From assembly GCA_000827495.1 (NCBI GenBank), contig KN817553.1, positions 245,026 to 309,025 of the forward strand: a DNA stretch of 64,000 nt, read 5' to 3'. Position numbers and translations under genes: made by a program. Position 1 is the first letter of the stretch. Every line of letters begins with the position of its first letter. Shown here one piece after another: positions 45,448 through 56,868 of the stretch. The stretch is from Hypholoma sublateritium FD-334 SS-4. Its lineage: Eukaryota; Basidiomycota; Agaricomycetes; Agaricales; Strophariaceae. The notes under the pieces were generated by a model. The model had not been told where the DNA came from and ran no database searches. It saw nothing but the letters and a program-made list of their open reading frames with translations.

Positions 45448-45454
45448 AGATGGG
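45448..45454. repeat. Target-site duplication, right
   Basis: AGATGGG, identical to the heptamer at 44079-44085. Confidence 0.65.
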
Positions 45455-46392
45455 AGGGAGATTCAGACAGTCGGATCGAAAGAAAGTCGGAATGGCGCTT
45501 ACACAGCAGGTTTGACCGTTTCAGCGCTCCCTAGTGGAAGTTTTTCTCTCAGTCGCGGCAAGAGCAACGAAGCCTCCACTGGTTCCCAGATTACGCGAAA
45601 CACATCTCCAATTACTGAATACCATAATCAAGGCATCATCGACTGGGGCTTCGACATTAATGATCCTAACTCTCGGCACACAGGATTTGACTTAGATAAA
45701 ACACTTCTTCCGACTGCGGACTTCGAGTTTTTTGGAAAAGTCCCAGAGCTCCCGGAATGCATGGACTTCGTAGTTGCATCCCACTGGTCAATGATCCTCC
45801 CCCAGAAGCAGGCAGGCACACAGCAAAGCGATCAGTCCGTGATAAAAACCGTCATCAATCGCGCCCGGAGACTTATGAAAAACGAGCCAGCGCAGTCCAT
45901 ATCCTACTCAAATCTACTCCAGATAGTTGGCCTGAAAACAAATCCATCCAAGTTGCCAATTATCCATGGCTACCGTGCAACACTGGATGTCCAATCTAGC
46001 CCTGACTTGCAAGATCTCGAACCTGAAGTGGACCCGGATCTTCCGGAATTGGATTCCACGATACTCGATGTGAGGCCTGCAACATTTGACGGTGGGTACA
46101 TGTTTCTCGCCTTATAGTCTGCAGGCCAATGGGATCCCTAATTGTATCCCGCTGACAGCTTCAGAATCGGTTCTTCCCCCGCGCGGTGCCGCTGTGAACT
46201 CATCAATGTTTCGTGAGAGGCTGAGACTTTCGCAGAGTTGCATCGAGCGCTTCGATGGTTTGTGCATAAACAATAAATGAGCTGTAGGCAGGTGACTGCG
46301 TTTGTGAAAAGAAGTGGTATGACTTCATCTATTCCATCAACCAGCGCTTGACTTACTCACCTTCTCCTCAGCTCCACCGAATTAATGTCACA

Positions 46393-46418
46393 ATATATAT
46401 ATATATATATATATATAT
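46393..46418. repeat. (AT)13 microsatellite
   Basis: Twenty-six bases of uninterrupted AT dinucleotide. Confidence 0.95.
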
Positions 46419-46429
46419 CATTCGCTCCT

Positions 46430-47440
46430 ACATCGCACTCCATCTCTTTCACTGTGATATGCGTCTTGCATTGCGTAGATCGAGAATTCCTCGTCGTCAA
46501 AGTACAGGTGTCCGATTACCGGTCGCCGGAGCATGTAGACACGCGGGGGCGGGTGGATCAGAGTGCGCGCGGCCATATTGAACCGCACGTTTGTAGAATC
46601 CATGTCCAATATGAACTGATGGGTGGCCGTCAACGTAGAGAGAATCAGCTCGCAGACGGAAGCAGCAAGACGGTTTCATTGGGAGATGCAGTATCACAGG
46701 GCGCGTAGATTTTGGGCGATCATCGACGAGGGATTCTGGCTGCTGCTAAGGAGCGCATGCGTGAACGTGTGTTGGGCACAATAAAGTTGCCATAAAGGCG
46801 AAGTTGTGCATTTTAGTCCGGTTCATCAAACCCTAACCCTAAACACTCGCGTGTAATCCATGTCCACATAGAAAGCCGGCGGTCGATGATAGAACAGATT
46901 GCTTTCGAGTCGCATGAGTGCGTTCTGGATGCGCGGATCCCGGAGAATGGACGAGGAGCGTTGACCACTGGTGCCCAGTGCACGTGTCAGCTTGCGTCGA
47001 TTACATTGATACGGCAGACATACTTACTAAACGATGTTTTACTACTTCGGGGATAGCCAATCCAGCAACTCAACATGCATAACAGCTGGCTGCCTAGACA
47101 GGGAAAGGCAGGCGCTCTACAGCAAGATGAATTAGCGCTGGGGATGTCTAGAATGTCAGAGTTGACGTACCTGGCAGAGGCGCTGCTGCATCTGTCAACG
47201 AAGCGGAGACTGTTTAGCTGGCACGGCAGGAGGACGGAGCTGCTTGTTACCGTCTGCGTGATCATGACGACGGGAAGTAAAGATGTCGTCGGGGGTAGCG
47301 CTGATTTTCTTACGACGTCGCTCGAAAATGTAAGCGGGGGCATCCGAAGGGACACGAGCTTCAGCCTTAGATGCACAGAAAATTCGCCACGAAACATCCC
47401 GTCCCCGAATCTGTTGAACAACCAGCAATCCGCCGCCGCC
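46430..47440 (-). CDS. Possible multi-exon gene, unknown
   Basis: Several minus-strand stretches read like protein: FNMAARTLIHPPPRVYMLRR then HLYFDDEEFSIYAMQDAY (46630-46430), SSILRDPRIQNALMRLESNL then FYHRPPAFYVDMDY (about 46955-46855), and VSWRIFCASKAEARVPSDAP (about 47400-47330). A plausible donor/acceptor pair lies at about 47171 and 47118. I cannot join these into one frame, and telomere-like bases lie between two of them. It may be a decayed gene or a gene with several introns. No domain recognised. Confidence 0.25.
46828..46844. repeat. Interstitial telomere-like repeat
   Basis: AAACCCTAACCCTAAAC, a little over two units of the fungal telomere repeat (TTAGGG)n read on the C-rich strand. 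Too short to be a telomere. Confidence 0.6.
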
Positions 47441-48629
47441 CTAGTACATGCGTGCACCCGAAGCCGGCCACATCTCCTCCCCTCACTGATGTACGCAGAG
47501 TTGTGTGTAACTCACATACCAGCATACCGATTTACATAGACGCAGCATAAGTGTATTCTGTACCGCGGAGTGTATACGTCAGCATACAACAGCTCTACGA
47601 TGGCGGCGACGTGCCTACCATATATAGAAATTTTTTTGGCGCTCTTCCAAGCTCTCGACGGCAGAGCGGTACACGGATTTCAGCCCTCCGTACTGGTTAA
47701 TCGAACACCGGTTGCACGGGATGCTTTCGCGGGACACAGGAGTACCCTCCCAGTGTATTCGTCGCGTGTGCTTTCCAAATTCCGAGTCCACAGTCGATAA
47801 ATAGCCGTGGTGAAGCAGCCCGAGAGGACACATCGAGACAGATGGCAGCGGGGTGCATAGGGGCATGGGCACGGGGAGCAGATGGAGGGTGAGAGCAGCG
47901 CCTGAGATGTAAGGCGAGACACGTGCGGCCGGGGTAGAGTACGCAGAGCTGCGGGGTCTGTCGCGATTGAACAGAAGTAGCGAAAATGCGCAGCCCTGCG
48001 GGGTAATCGGCAGGTCTGAGGTCAAGGCGGTGAGTGTCGGATGCATGAGGGATGACGGGACGCGGACGCGTCGACGGCCCTGGGCGCGTGTCGGCGCCGG
48101 GGAATGAGTTTCGTCTGAATGCTCATGGCGGCAGGAGGCAGGAGTCGGCGCCGCCAAATGAGGACGCCATCAATCACCGAAAAACAGCGCATCAGGACTT
48201 GATCGCAACTTTTAATTCACTCGCCCGCGCGCGTAGATGTCAATCGTGACTTGCATGAATGCATGATGCGCGTACTTAGAGTCCATGGAATTGTAATATT
48301 TAACTCGATTAGAATTTAGTTGGGTACGATTTATCTGTAATACGCAAATCGGCGTCGATGTACGCCTTGGGCCTAAGTGCAACTGGAGCTTTTCAGGCGT
48401 CGTCTTTGGCGCGTTTTGGGCCAGCGAGAGCGCAACGAATGTACTTATCGCAGACCGCCTCAAATACGGTATCGCGCAGCTCCAAAGTTTTCTTCGAGCA
48501 CCCGGATATTGTGCGAGAACATACCGAGTCAGCGTCAGGTATATTTATCCGAGTCTCAACTCACTCCGCATGAACGAAGGAGTCTGCGACTTAAGCGCCA
48601 GCAGATACATTCCCATCTACATCCTAGAT
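47441..48629. other. Intergenic, GC-rich
   Basis: No convincing gene. A segment at 48040-48160 resembles 50060-50190 (both, on the minus strand, contain GCCTCCTGCCGC followed by ATGAGC and later CACGCGCCC), which suggests a diverged dispersed repeat or gene remnant. Confidence 0.35.
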
Positions 48630-49430
48630 TTACAACACAGCCTGATACTCCTTCAGATCATCCAAAAGCCGCGCGAACCGACCGTCGTGCCACGCCGCCA
48701 TATCCCTCCACCTCTCATCCTCCTCGCCCAACGCACTCCGCGCGCTGACCAGCCAGCACGCCACATAGAAATCCGCCCACGACACCGTCGGCCCCAGCAG
48801 GAACGGTCCCCCGCTCTTCGCGTACCACGCGGCGACCGTGCCCCACCCCGCGCGGACCTTTGCCCACTCCGCGACCGCCTCCGCGCCGCGCGGCGCGATG
48901 TCCTCCAGCGCCTTTCCAAACGCCGCCTCGCGCGTGCGCCGGATGAACGCCTTGCTCGCGGGGTTCGCGACGCGGTATATCTCGGGGGCGAAGAAGCGGA
49001 CGAGCGGCGCCAGCGCCTGGGCGGGGACNNCGCCCGCGAAGAGCGCCTGGAATGCGGCGGTGCCGTGTGGGAATAGGCTGGGCGCGGATGGGTATGTGTT
49101 CTCGAGGTACTCCGCGATTGCGAAGGAGTCGGCGACCGATGCGCCCGTGGCCGTGTCGTGGATGACGGGGAGCAGCCACGCGGGGGTTCCGTCTGCCGTC
49201 AGGGCGGGTGTGAGCCCGAGTTTGTCGTACACGTCAGACTTGACGTCGGGGAACTCGATCCATTCTGTCCTGTACGGGAGGCCTTTGTAGTTCAGGCAGA
49301 ATCTGACGTCGTTAGTTNGTAAACAGTTTTATTGAATATTTTATTGCATGACTCACCTTGTCTTCCAGGGATTCGGCGTGAAAGCCTTCTGCGGAAGTGC
49401 TGAAGAAAGGTCGTATAGTATGATAGTCAT
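48630..49430 (-). CDS. Glutathione S-transferase, etherase-like
   Basis: Two exons (49430-49357 and 49302-48630; 54-bp intron) encode 248 residues. The N-terminal thioredoxin-like domain starts MTIILYDLSSALPQKAFTPN, then PWKTRFCLNYKGLPYRTEWI and PVIHDTATGASVADSFAIAE, the last containing the glutathione-binding D-S pair. The helical C-terminal domain ends WADFYVACWLVSARSALG. The P-N-x-W-K-T-R-x-x-L-N-x-K-G-L pattern fits the etherase-related GSTs expanded in wood- and litter-decaying basidiomycetes, thought to act on aromatic or xenobiotic compounds in the cytosol. Two N calls at 49029-49030 leave one or two residues unknown. The start is the first ATG before the conserved IILYD strand. Confidence 0.92.
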
Positions 49431-52400
49431 GCTTCTCAGGTCGTGGGCTTCGAGTATACTTTTCACCCATTGCGCGCTCAGCTTTTATACGTGCATTATA
49501 ACATCTATATGCAGAAAATACCCTGAAAGCAATTGTGAAACTCAACGATTCATAAGGACGATTCGTAAGTAAAGTAGCTCACTTGGATCAGTCATCCTGC
49601 AATTTCTCTGCTCGCCAGCCGTATTCACCCTGGGTTCGAGCTTCGGGATGACCAATGCGCCCGGAATGCGTCTACTAGACTCTGCGACTGATGAAGATGT
49701 GATAAGGGGATGACTTCATCACAGCAGACGCAGCCATAGGCGGATTAGAAGTCGCCGTGTAGAACATCCGCCAGGCCTAAGCAGCAGAACAAACGGCGCA
49801 GAGCTCAATGGAGGACTGCCTCTTGGCGCACGTCGTTCGTATAAGCGGGCGTTTCTTCTGGGGGGGGATCGGCGACCCTGCTTCCTGGAACGTGTAGAGG
49901 AGAGCAGACAGACCTCTTGAGCTGGAAATGAGAGGGCGCATTTGGGTGCGGACGTCGTTGAGTCATTGCACGATTCTCTGGGCTATATGCGTCAGTGGGC
50001 CTGTGTATTCTCAACACAGGCATGCTCACCAGCTCCTCGGACCACGATAGCCACATTTTGGGTGTAGCCGACGACGGATGCTCTGCGACGGTGAAAATCC
50101 GACACGTAGACAGCCCCGGGCGCGTGCGGGCGCCAATGAACGAGCTGCTCGGGCTTGGTCTGCGAGCTCATCGCGGCAGGAGGCATGTGTCGACGGGCCG
50201 ACCAGCGCCCCCGCGCATCTGGAGCCTGGTCCATAACCATTGCGTCTCCCTGTCCGCGTCCTTTAGCTTGAGCACCCTCCGGCTCCTCAGTGGCCCCAGT
50301 GCCATTCTGCGCCGCCCGCGAAATCGCCGCCGAAGACGCCCTCGTCCGCGCCGACGCCTGGTAGATCCAGTCCACCTACGGCGCCACAGCGCCCGCTCGA
50401 GAAGCCCCCCGCCGCACCGCGCTCGCCGGCGTCCTCCCATCGTCCGAGGCAGTGTGCCCCGCGACCACCTTCACTCTGGGCATCGACGACGACGTGGACC
50501 AGCGCGGCGGCGCGTTCCGTCCCACTGGCACGAAAGGCCCACTACGCGACCCATCATCCCACTCGCGTCTTCCGCGCGGCCATATAGTCCTTGCCGGTAT
50601 CGCGAATCGCCATGCACCTATATGCTCCGCTGCTCGCGCGCGAAGGCTGCCGCCTGCGCCCTCCGAGCGAGGGGAGGGGAAATACGTCGGGGCGGCTAGG
50701 ACATGATGATGTCACGGGCGTCACGGTGTGTCACACCTGAAAGAGGGCAGCGCGACAGAGCATTGAATTCGTTGTATTTTCGAAAGCTGGTGTCGGCCGG
50801 GCTCCGTGCGGGAGCAGACGGAGGGGATAGGCACTTGGCCCATCTTTACAGTAGGAGGAAGGCGGGAGGGGGAGATATGAACAGCCGGGAACGGGAAAGG
50901 GCGCGGGGAAGAGACCGGCGCATGATGGACGTCCTTCGTCCGTGGTAGTACCGCGCAGCTCTGCCATTGGGCTGGGTTAAAGTCAATAGGCATGCTCTCT
51001 TTGTGGTGCCGGAGGAGCGACCTGGAAGCGCGTGAAACATAATCAGATTCTCATTTTTGCACAAGCTGATAAGCAGGACGCACCGAAAAAGTAGTTTTGC
51101 AAGGAGACACGTCGAAAAAAAGGCGAGAATGGGCAGAGGGCGCCGTGGACCGCGTCATGAGCTGCAGCCTTCGGTCCGAAGTATGCTAAGGCTTCCTTCG
51201 TCTTCTCCAAGGTCATTTGGTATCGTCCATAGCGAAAAGAGAATAGGCGCTGATCTTGTAATTACGCGTGTTCGACAGTTTCTGGGGTTGGGGAGAAGGC
51301 TGGAATATCAATCGGGCCTGTGACACCGGGTTTATGCAGTATTGGCTACATAGGAAATTCCTGTGAATAAGGCNATTCGTTCCGNCTGTGCGGCTGGAGC
51401 TCGAATGATGAAAGTGTGTGCACGGCGGGTCTTGGCGTACGGACGTGTGAGCGAGGAGATGCGCGGATAACGTAGGTTTTCAGCGGGCCTGTCGTCGCAG
51501 ACGAGACCGGCGTGCGGGGGCGCGAGGGCAACGGGCAGACTATGAGTCTGTAGATCGTATGTAGCTGTTGATAGCACGGCGTGGAGACGGCCGCGATCCG
51601 AGTGGGGATGTCGGCGAGGCAGATTGGTGCGGGGGGAGGCGGAAGACACGGGCGGCACACGCGAGCACGATGAGTCCGAGGCTATCAGAAAGTTAACGAC
51701 TGATAACGGCAGATAGCGGGAGGTTGGATGCTCACATTGGGATCCCAAGATCGTAGGGCGAGCCGCAGCGGCGTCATGTATGGGCGATCCAGCCAACTCG
51801 CCTGCCCAGGAGGTGGTGCGTGGTCGCGCAGTGGGGCAGGGGGAACGGGGGCGAGCGGCAAGCGTCATCGTCTGATGAGCGAGAGCGAGACGGCGACAGG
51901 TGGATTGAACGAGACTGCTCTGCGCGCCATAGGGATATGCTGAGGGCGTCGTTAAATGTCTTGAACGGCGTGGAAGGGCGCGAGTCCGGGGTGGGGATGT
52001 CAGCGAAGCAGCGCGGTANGTGAGATGCCGGAGGGCGTGGAGGGCGCGTGCATAGGCACAATATGCGGTGCTAGGGTCTAGGACTGTCAGTAGCCAGTAG
52101 CAGCGGTGGGTCAGATACTCACAGAGGAATCACAGCGGCGTGGGGGACCGGTTGTATGCGCAGGCGGAAACGCGCTCCAGAACGTCTCGCGCCGGCAATC
52201 CAGATGAATCTCGTGCTGCCGGGGCGTCGGGCGCTGCGTCGCGCGGGGACAAATGTGAGCGCAACGCCGGTTCGCGACGTGGATATTCCGCGATCAGCAG
52301 CGTAGCTGCTGATCTAAGGATAAGATTAGATAGCGTAAGGAGCTGGGCAGACGCGCGCCACTGTGCGCAAATAGGCGACAACAGTGCGCGCTTCTTTTCG

Positions 52401-55400
52401 CCGGTGAAAAAAGAGTCGACTCACCTCTTGCTTTCTGCGGCGAGGACTGTCGACTGGAGCTTCGAAAAGCATCCCTTTTCTCTCACCCACCCACCCTCTC
52501 CTGTTTCTTTTTTCTTTCAGTGTGTGGTTCGGCCAGGCAGGCGCACGGCATCAGCACGTGACCTGCCGGTTTCCCATGCGCTCAGGTGCTGGCTCGGCTT
52601 CCCCCCGTCGGCATGGTGTTTCGCCCCATCCCGCAGTTTGCCATCGATCGTTCGATCGGCAGCCACGGCAGGGCAAACCCAGACGGCGGCAAGCCGCCAG
52701 CGCCCCCCGCAAGCCACGAAATTTGTATTCCACAAATTCCGTGTTCCTCTTTCCTCGTCAAGACCTCGAACTATTGAACTTCGAAGTAAGTTCAAATTTC
52801 GATGTCCTTTCCTCCTCTCACGCTCAGCGCTAGCTGAAAGCGTTCTAATCTTATCGGGGTCAAGTCCCATGTCTATATTTGGCGACGACGACCAAACAGC
52901 ATCCGGGCCTGCCTCCGTCCATCATGAGCTCCCCAACGAGCGCCAGTAGCATGCTCATTCCCCGGCGTTTTCGGTGCTGTGAACTCTGTACATGAATCTC
53001 GCCGACGCGTCCAAGTGCTTTTGCACACAACGCTGCAACTTGAAGTACACACCGCATCTTGACCGACGCATCCCCACTTCGTCTGGTGTTTCCACTCTGT
53101 CTCGCCACCAACGTGGCCCCGGCGTTACTGTTGATTAACCACCCCCCTGTTATTTGGAGTAAGCGGGAGTGTCTTGACGCCAAACTGCGCTGGTACGTCC
53201 TCAATACTATGCAATCTGCAGGCGGCTAATATTCCTCTCGCCTCAGCGCTCCACGCCACCCGGCGCGGTCTAAACACATCGCAATGCATCACCCTGCTGC
53301 AAGTGCTATCGACTCGACGCCACGCGCGCCCAGTTCAAGTTCGCTCTCCGGCATACCAAGCTCATCCGACCTCTCAACGCCGCCCTAACTTCAGTATTTC
53401 CCCGCAAGGAATTCCGAAATTGGGTGTCGAGAAGCTAAACATTTACTGTCTGGTAAGCATAGTTACCTGCTAAAATAACGCAGACTTATGGATATCATTC
53501 AGAATAACAGACCGCGGCCCCTCATCTTTCGCCAAAACGACCCCCAACGACCAGGTCTTCCGTTGGCCGACGCTCTCAATCCTAGGCACGATCCAGACCG
53601 ACAAAGCGCCTGACGGTCGCTAGAAAGCGCCATCCCACACCTCTGCATCCCCCCTTCCCTGACGTCTTTCCGAGTTCCAACAAAAGCGCGGCGATGATCG
53701 TCTCACGCACCTTTACATCTCGTCTCTGCAGCAGTCCGTCTACGCGGCGTGCACACGACCACGCAGCGTGTCATTCCCGCGATCTTGCCAGCGGACGACG
53801 CGCAGCAGCACCTTGCCGTCCTCTCTTCGTCTTGGCCATACCATCGAGGCCGTGCGGGTCAGGATCCGGGAGTGCAGACGCCCGCGCTTCGATGTCACCC
53901 GTGCTCGATGATGTGTTCAGCGCACCTGAGCCCCACGATCCGGCGCCGTAACTCGTGCCCTCGGCTCTCCGTCTTCGCGAACTTTTGCCCAGCCCGCCCG
54001 AATCTCCGCAAGCNGCTTCAGCGACACCATGGACGCTGCGAGCGGCTGCGGCCTGACTTCAACGACCGCCGACAGCATAGATTTCCCCTCGCGTTCATCC
54101 TTGTATGTTCAAGCGATCCACCGTGGCGGTGGCGCTGTCGCTCGTTCTCCACCTGGCCCCCAGTCCCGCCCTTCCAATACTTGAGTGATATGCCCGCGGC
54201 GCCCTTGCTCGGTGGGGAGGACGAACAGACCTGCCTCCGACGCAGATGGATTATGGATTCTTCCGCAGATGACATGCTGTCCCGCATTCCAGCATCGCAT
54301 CGATGCCAATCACCACCAGCTGCGCAACGATGAACACCAGTCGCGTCTGCCGATTATCGTCAGCTTCACGACTCTCGGGATNTCTGACGGCTCTACGATT
54401 AATGTTACGAGCGTAACGGAGGTTTAGAAAAAGACAAGCGCGACGATCCTGATCCCTGGCGGACATGGTAGGCCTGACGTCTGTCGTGACTCACTGAGCA
54501 CTTACTACGAACCCAGGTGAGATTTCACGAGTTAGAACTTTGACGCTGAACGCTGAACTTATGCTGACTGTCCACATTCTAGGACATGCAATCGACTCTT
54601 GTTGTACGAGCGACCCACTTACATCCGAACTCCTCGTCTTCCTCTCTTCGCCTCAGTGTTATGCTGGAAACACCTCAGTGGGATCATTCGTGACGACTTC
54701 TTTCGATGCTCCATTCGTAGCGATCGTTGAAAACTTGCTAACCATTCTCCGCGTACCAAACTTCGAGGGCCTGGGGTGGCACCCAGGATTCACACCAACC
54801 CCCGTCTTCGACTTGACTGCGCTCATCTTTGGGAAGGCGGCGCGGTTCACGAGCGCATCGTTTCTTTGAACTTGGTTNACAGTTCAGTCCGTAGATATTG
54901 TTTTTTANTCCACAACAAATCGATAAACATGATGTACCTCTATCTACCGAGTATCCGCCGAAGAACTGAAATGGGCATTGTAGATTATGTAGCTATAGAT
55001 TCCCTTAGGCGCTCGATAAACGCACAGGTTAAAAGCCAGCGACCCGCCAGAGCAATGGACCTCGGCGGTGGGGCACTTCTGGGTGGATGTAACGGTTTGA
55101 GTGCAGCGGGGGAGTGGATCAANCGGGAGCGGAGCGCATCTAGGATTCCGCGTGACGTTCAAGGGGTCGGCTGCGTAGAGGGGGCGGAGGGGGACGGCCT
55201 GGGTCGTCGTGCCGGGAACGGGATGGCGAGACAGCGAAACGGTCGAGGGACATTGCAGAAGAGTCGGGTGGAGNATCGTCGAGCAGCGGTGGGTTGGTGG
55301 AATCAAGTCTGGAGGGCGAGGCGACGGCGAGAAACAGAGTTGGCGTGTAAGTAAGGTCGCCGGCTGCACAAGTACCAGAGTACCCGTACAGCTGGTTGCA

Positions 55401-55925
55401 CCAGCGTCGGGTGCCGAGCTTCGTAAAGGCAGTGCCATCTAGGACATTTCGTCAGTAAGATCCCGGTAGGCTGCGCATCCCCACTCACTAGAGCTTCGAG
55501 TAGAAGCTGTCCTCTGCCTCGATGTCGATAGTAATTGTCTGTGTATAAGCAAAATCTTCGGCTCGTTGCTTATGTTAGTGGCAGATACTGATACTGATAC
55601 TGAGCTGAGTTTGAAATGAAGTTTATGTAATCTGATACAGGCCCCGCGCTGCCGCCCTGGGGGAGAAAGGACAGCACAACATCGGGAAATTGAGGACCGA
55701 GAGATATGGATATGACTAGCATAATATAACTTGAAAACATATAAAATGTACTTAATTAGAAAAAGAATTACACTCTAATATTTAATGGCATCTATAGGAC
55801 GGCAAAAGTGGCTCAACTCTCAAAGTTTGCCTGAATTTCTGATACTGAACAGATAAACAGACCTGATATTAATGTGGTCAACGTCAGAATATTGAGCTGT
55901 CGAGATCAGCCAACAGATAAACTGT
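49431..55925. other. Long gene-poor GC-rich stretch
   Basis: About 6.5 kb with many overlapping GC-driven frames but none with a recognisable domain or reliable splicing. Remnants that look once-coding: a minus-strand frame at 50375-49992, a plus-strand start MSIFGDDDQTASGPASVHHE at 52870 that stops after 26 codons, and RVIPAILPADDAQQHLAVLS near 53765. I would treat the region as decayed duplications. It becomes AT-rich after about 55690. Confidence 0.4.
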
Positions 55926-56590
55926 GATTGTGATGAGTTCAAGAAGACAGACAGCCGCTGTCAGCTTTCGACCGCTGATGCTTTGAGGTCAACCACTGTC
56001 GGAATGTCATAACAATAAACTCAATTATTTGACTTCTGAAATAGAGAAGTAGTCTCAACTTATGTATAGGAGGTTGGGTATTTCAAAATCAACCATGTGT
56101 GCAATACATAGTATGGTACGCTCATATCTGGTACGAGTCACGACAGAGGCAATTGTGATGAAATTCGAGAAAACTGTCAGTTGCTGTCAGTTTCAGGCCG
56201 CTGATGTTTTGGGGTCAACTACTGCCGGAAATTTATCACAATAAGCTCAATTAGAATGCTTCTGAGCTAGAGAAGCGGTCTCAACTTATGTATAGAAGGC
56301 TGTGTATTGCAAAATTAACCATGTATACAATATAGAGTATTACGCGCTCAAATCTCGTATGGCAGAGAAGATTAATGCATATATTGTATAGTCATGTCCG
56401 CGTTCAAGATCTTGACGTGTTTGAAAATAACGAGCACATAATCACATATCAGGTAGTGTGAAATCAGCCTATTGAAATCGTGCAGATATGTCACTGTTTT
56501 AGTTGTGATCGTCCTTGAAAGGATGTGACATTAACAATAGATTTTCATGCGTGCAATCGAGAGTGTTGCGCTCAGATCTAGTGCAACACA
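55926..56590. repeat. Diverged tandem repeat, period about 226 bp
   Basis: Two adjacent copies (from about 55926 and 56152) share TGTGATGA, CTGTCAG, CCGCTGATG, GGTCAAC, ACAATAA and GTCTCAACTTATGTATAG, the last at 56052 and 56278, exactly 226 bases apart. A third, more decayed copy is visible by its end: CATGCGTGCAATCGAGAGTG at 56548 corresponds to CATGTATACAATATAGAGTA at 56321. The DNA is AT-rich and non-coding. Confidence 0.75.
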
Positions 56591-56868
56591 TAAGAATAAT
56601 ATATATTTGAAGACTGTGTCTCTACTTGAATCCTGCCGCAGGTGTCACAAAATTGAGTAGGCGCCCAATTAGACACTACTATTGGGATATCATTGCCAGT
56701 AAAGACAAGTCACACACGGTGATCGTGAAGGATACATTATGCTACGACAGTACATCGATACTCAATGGATGACGCACAGGTTGCAACTCAACATTTGAAG
56801 GATGCAACAAACTAAACTAAATATATTCCGCCTCGGAACCATGTACAAAATGAGCTATCTAATATCTA

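Larger units (their letters stand above)
41935..46117 (+). pseudogene. Multi-exon unknown gene split by a transposon
   Basis: Starts MSSSKRVHFGFDDEAPRYVT after a TATA box. Early exons 41935-42061, 42134-42157, 42227-42265 and 42324-about 42612 are clear; then come VVEDAISHYRR, a segment to DWATCVLL, and NEMSLPLSIPGAKPILEGTT. Near 43550-43600 the frame changes by one without an obvious intron, to a charged segment (GKKGDDGNEDKENEDDPP) and EIWFNVTSK. After an intron (43828-43902) the frame reaches ACA GAT GGG at 44077-44085, where a 1.36-kb inverted-repeat element begins. Coding resumes in the same frame at 45449 (GAT GGG AGG GAG) and runs to about 46117. Content suggests a soluble protein of some 800 residues; I do not recognise the family. 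The insertion brings a stop after 44085, so the allele is probably inactive unless the element is spliced out. Confidence 0.65.

Noticed and set aside
46393..46418. AT repeat as a replication origin or centromere signal
   Set aside because: A plain dinucleotide microsatellite; no other supporting structure.
50168..50440. Arg-rich minus-strand frame resembling RNA-binding tails
   Set aside because: Arginine richness follows from local GC content; a competing frame overlaps it completely.
52140..52949. 269-residue plus-strand frame in GC-rich DNA
   Set aside because: No domain, no promoter signal, and an internal pyrimidine tract that resembles a promoter or intron end rather than coding sequence.
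54540..54869. 109-residue plus-strand frame with protein-like composition
   Set aside because: No recognisable domain and no splice partners; too weak to annotate.
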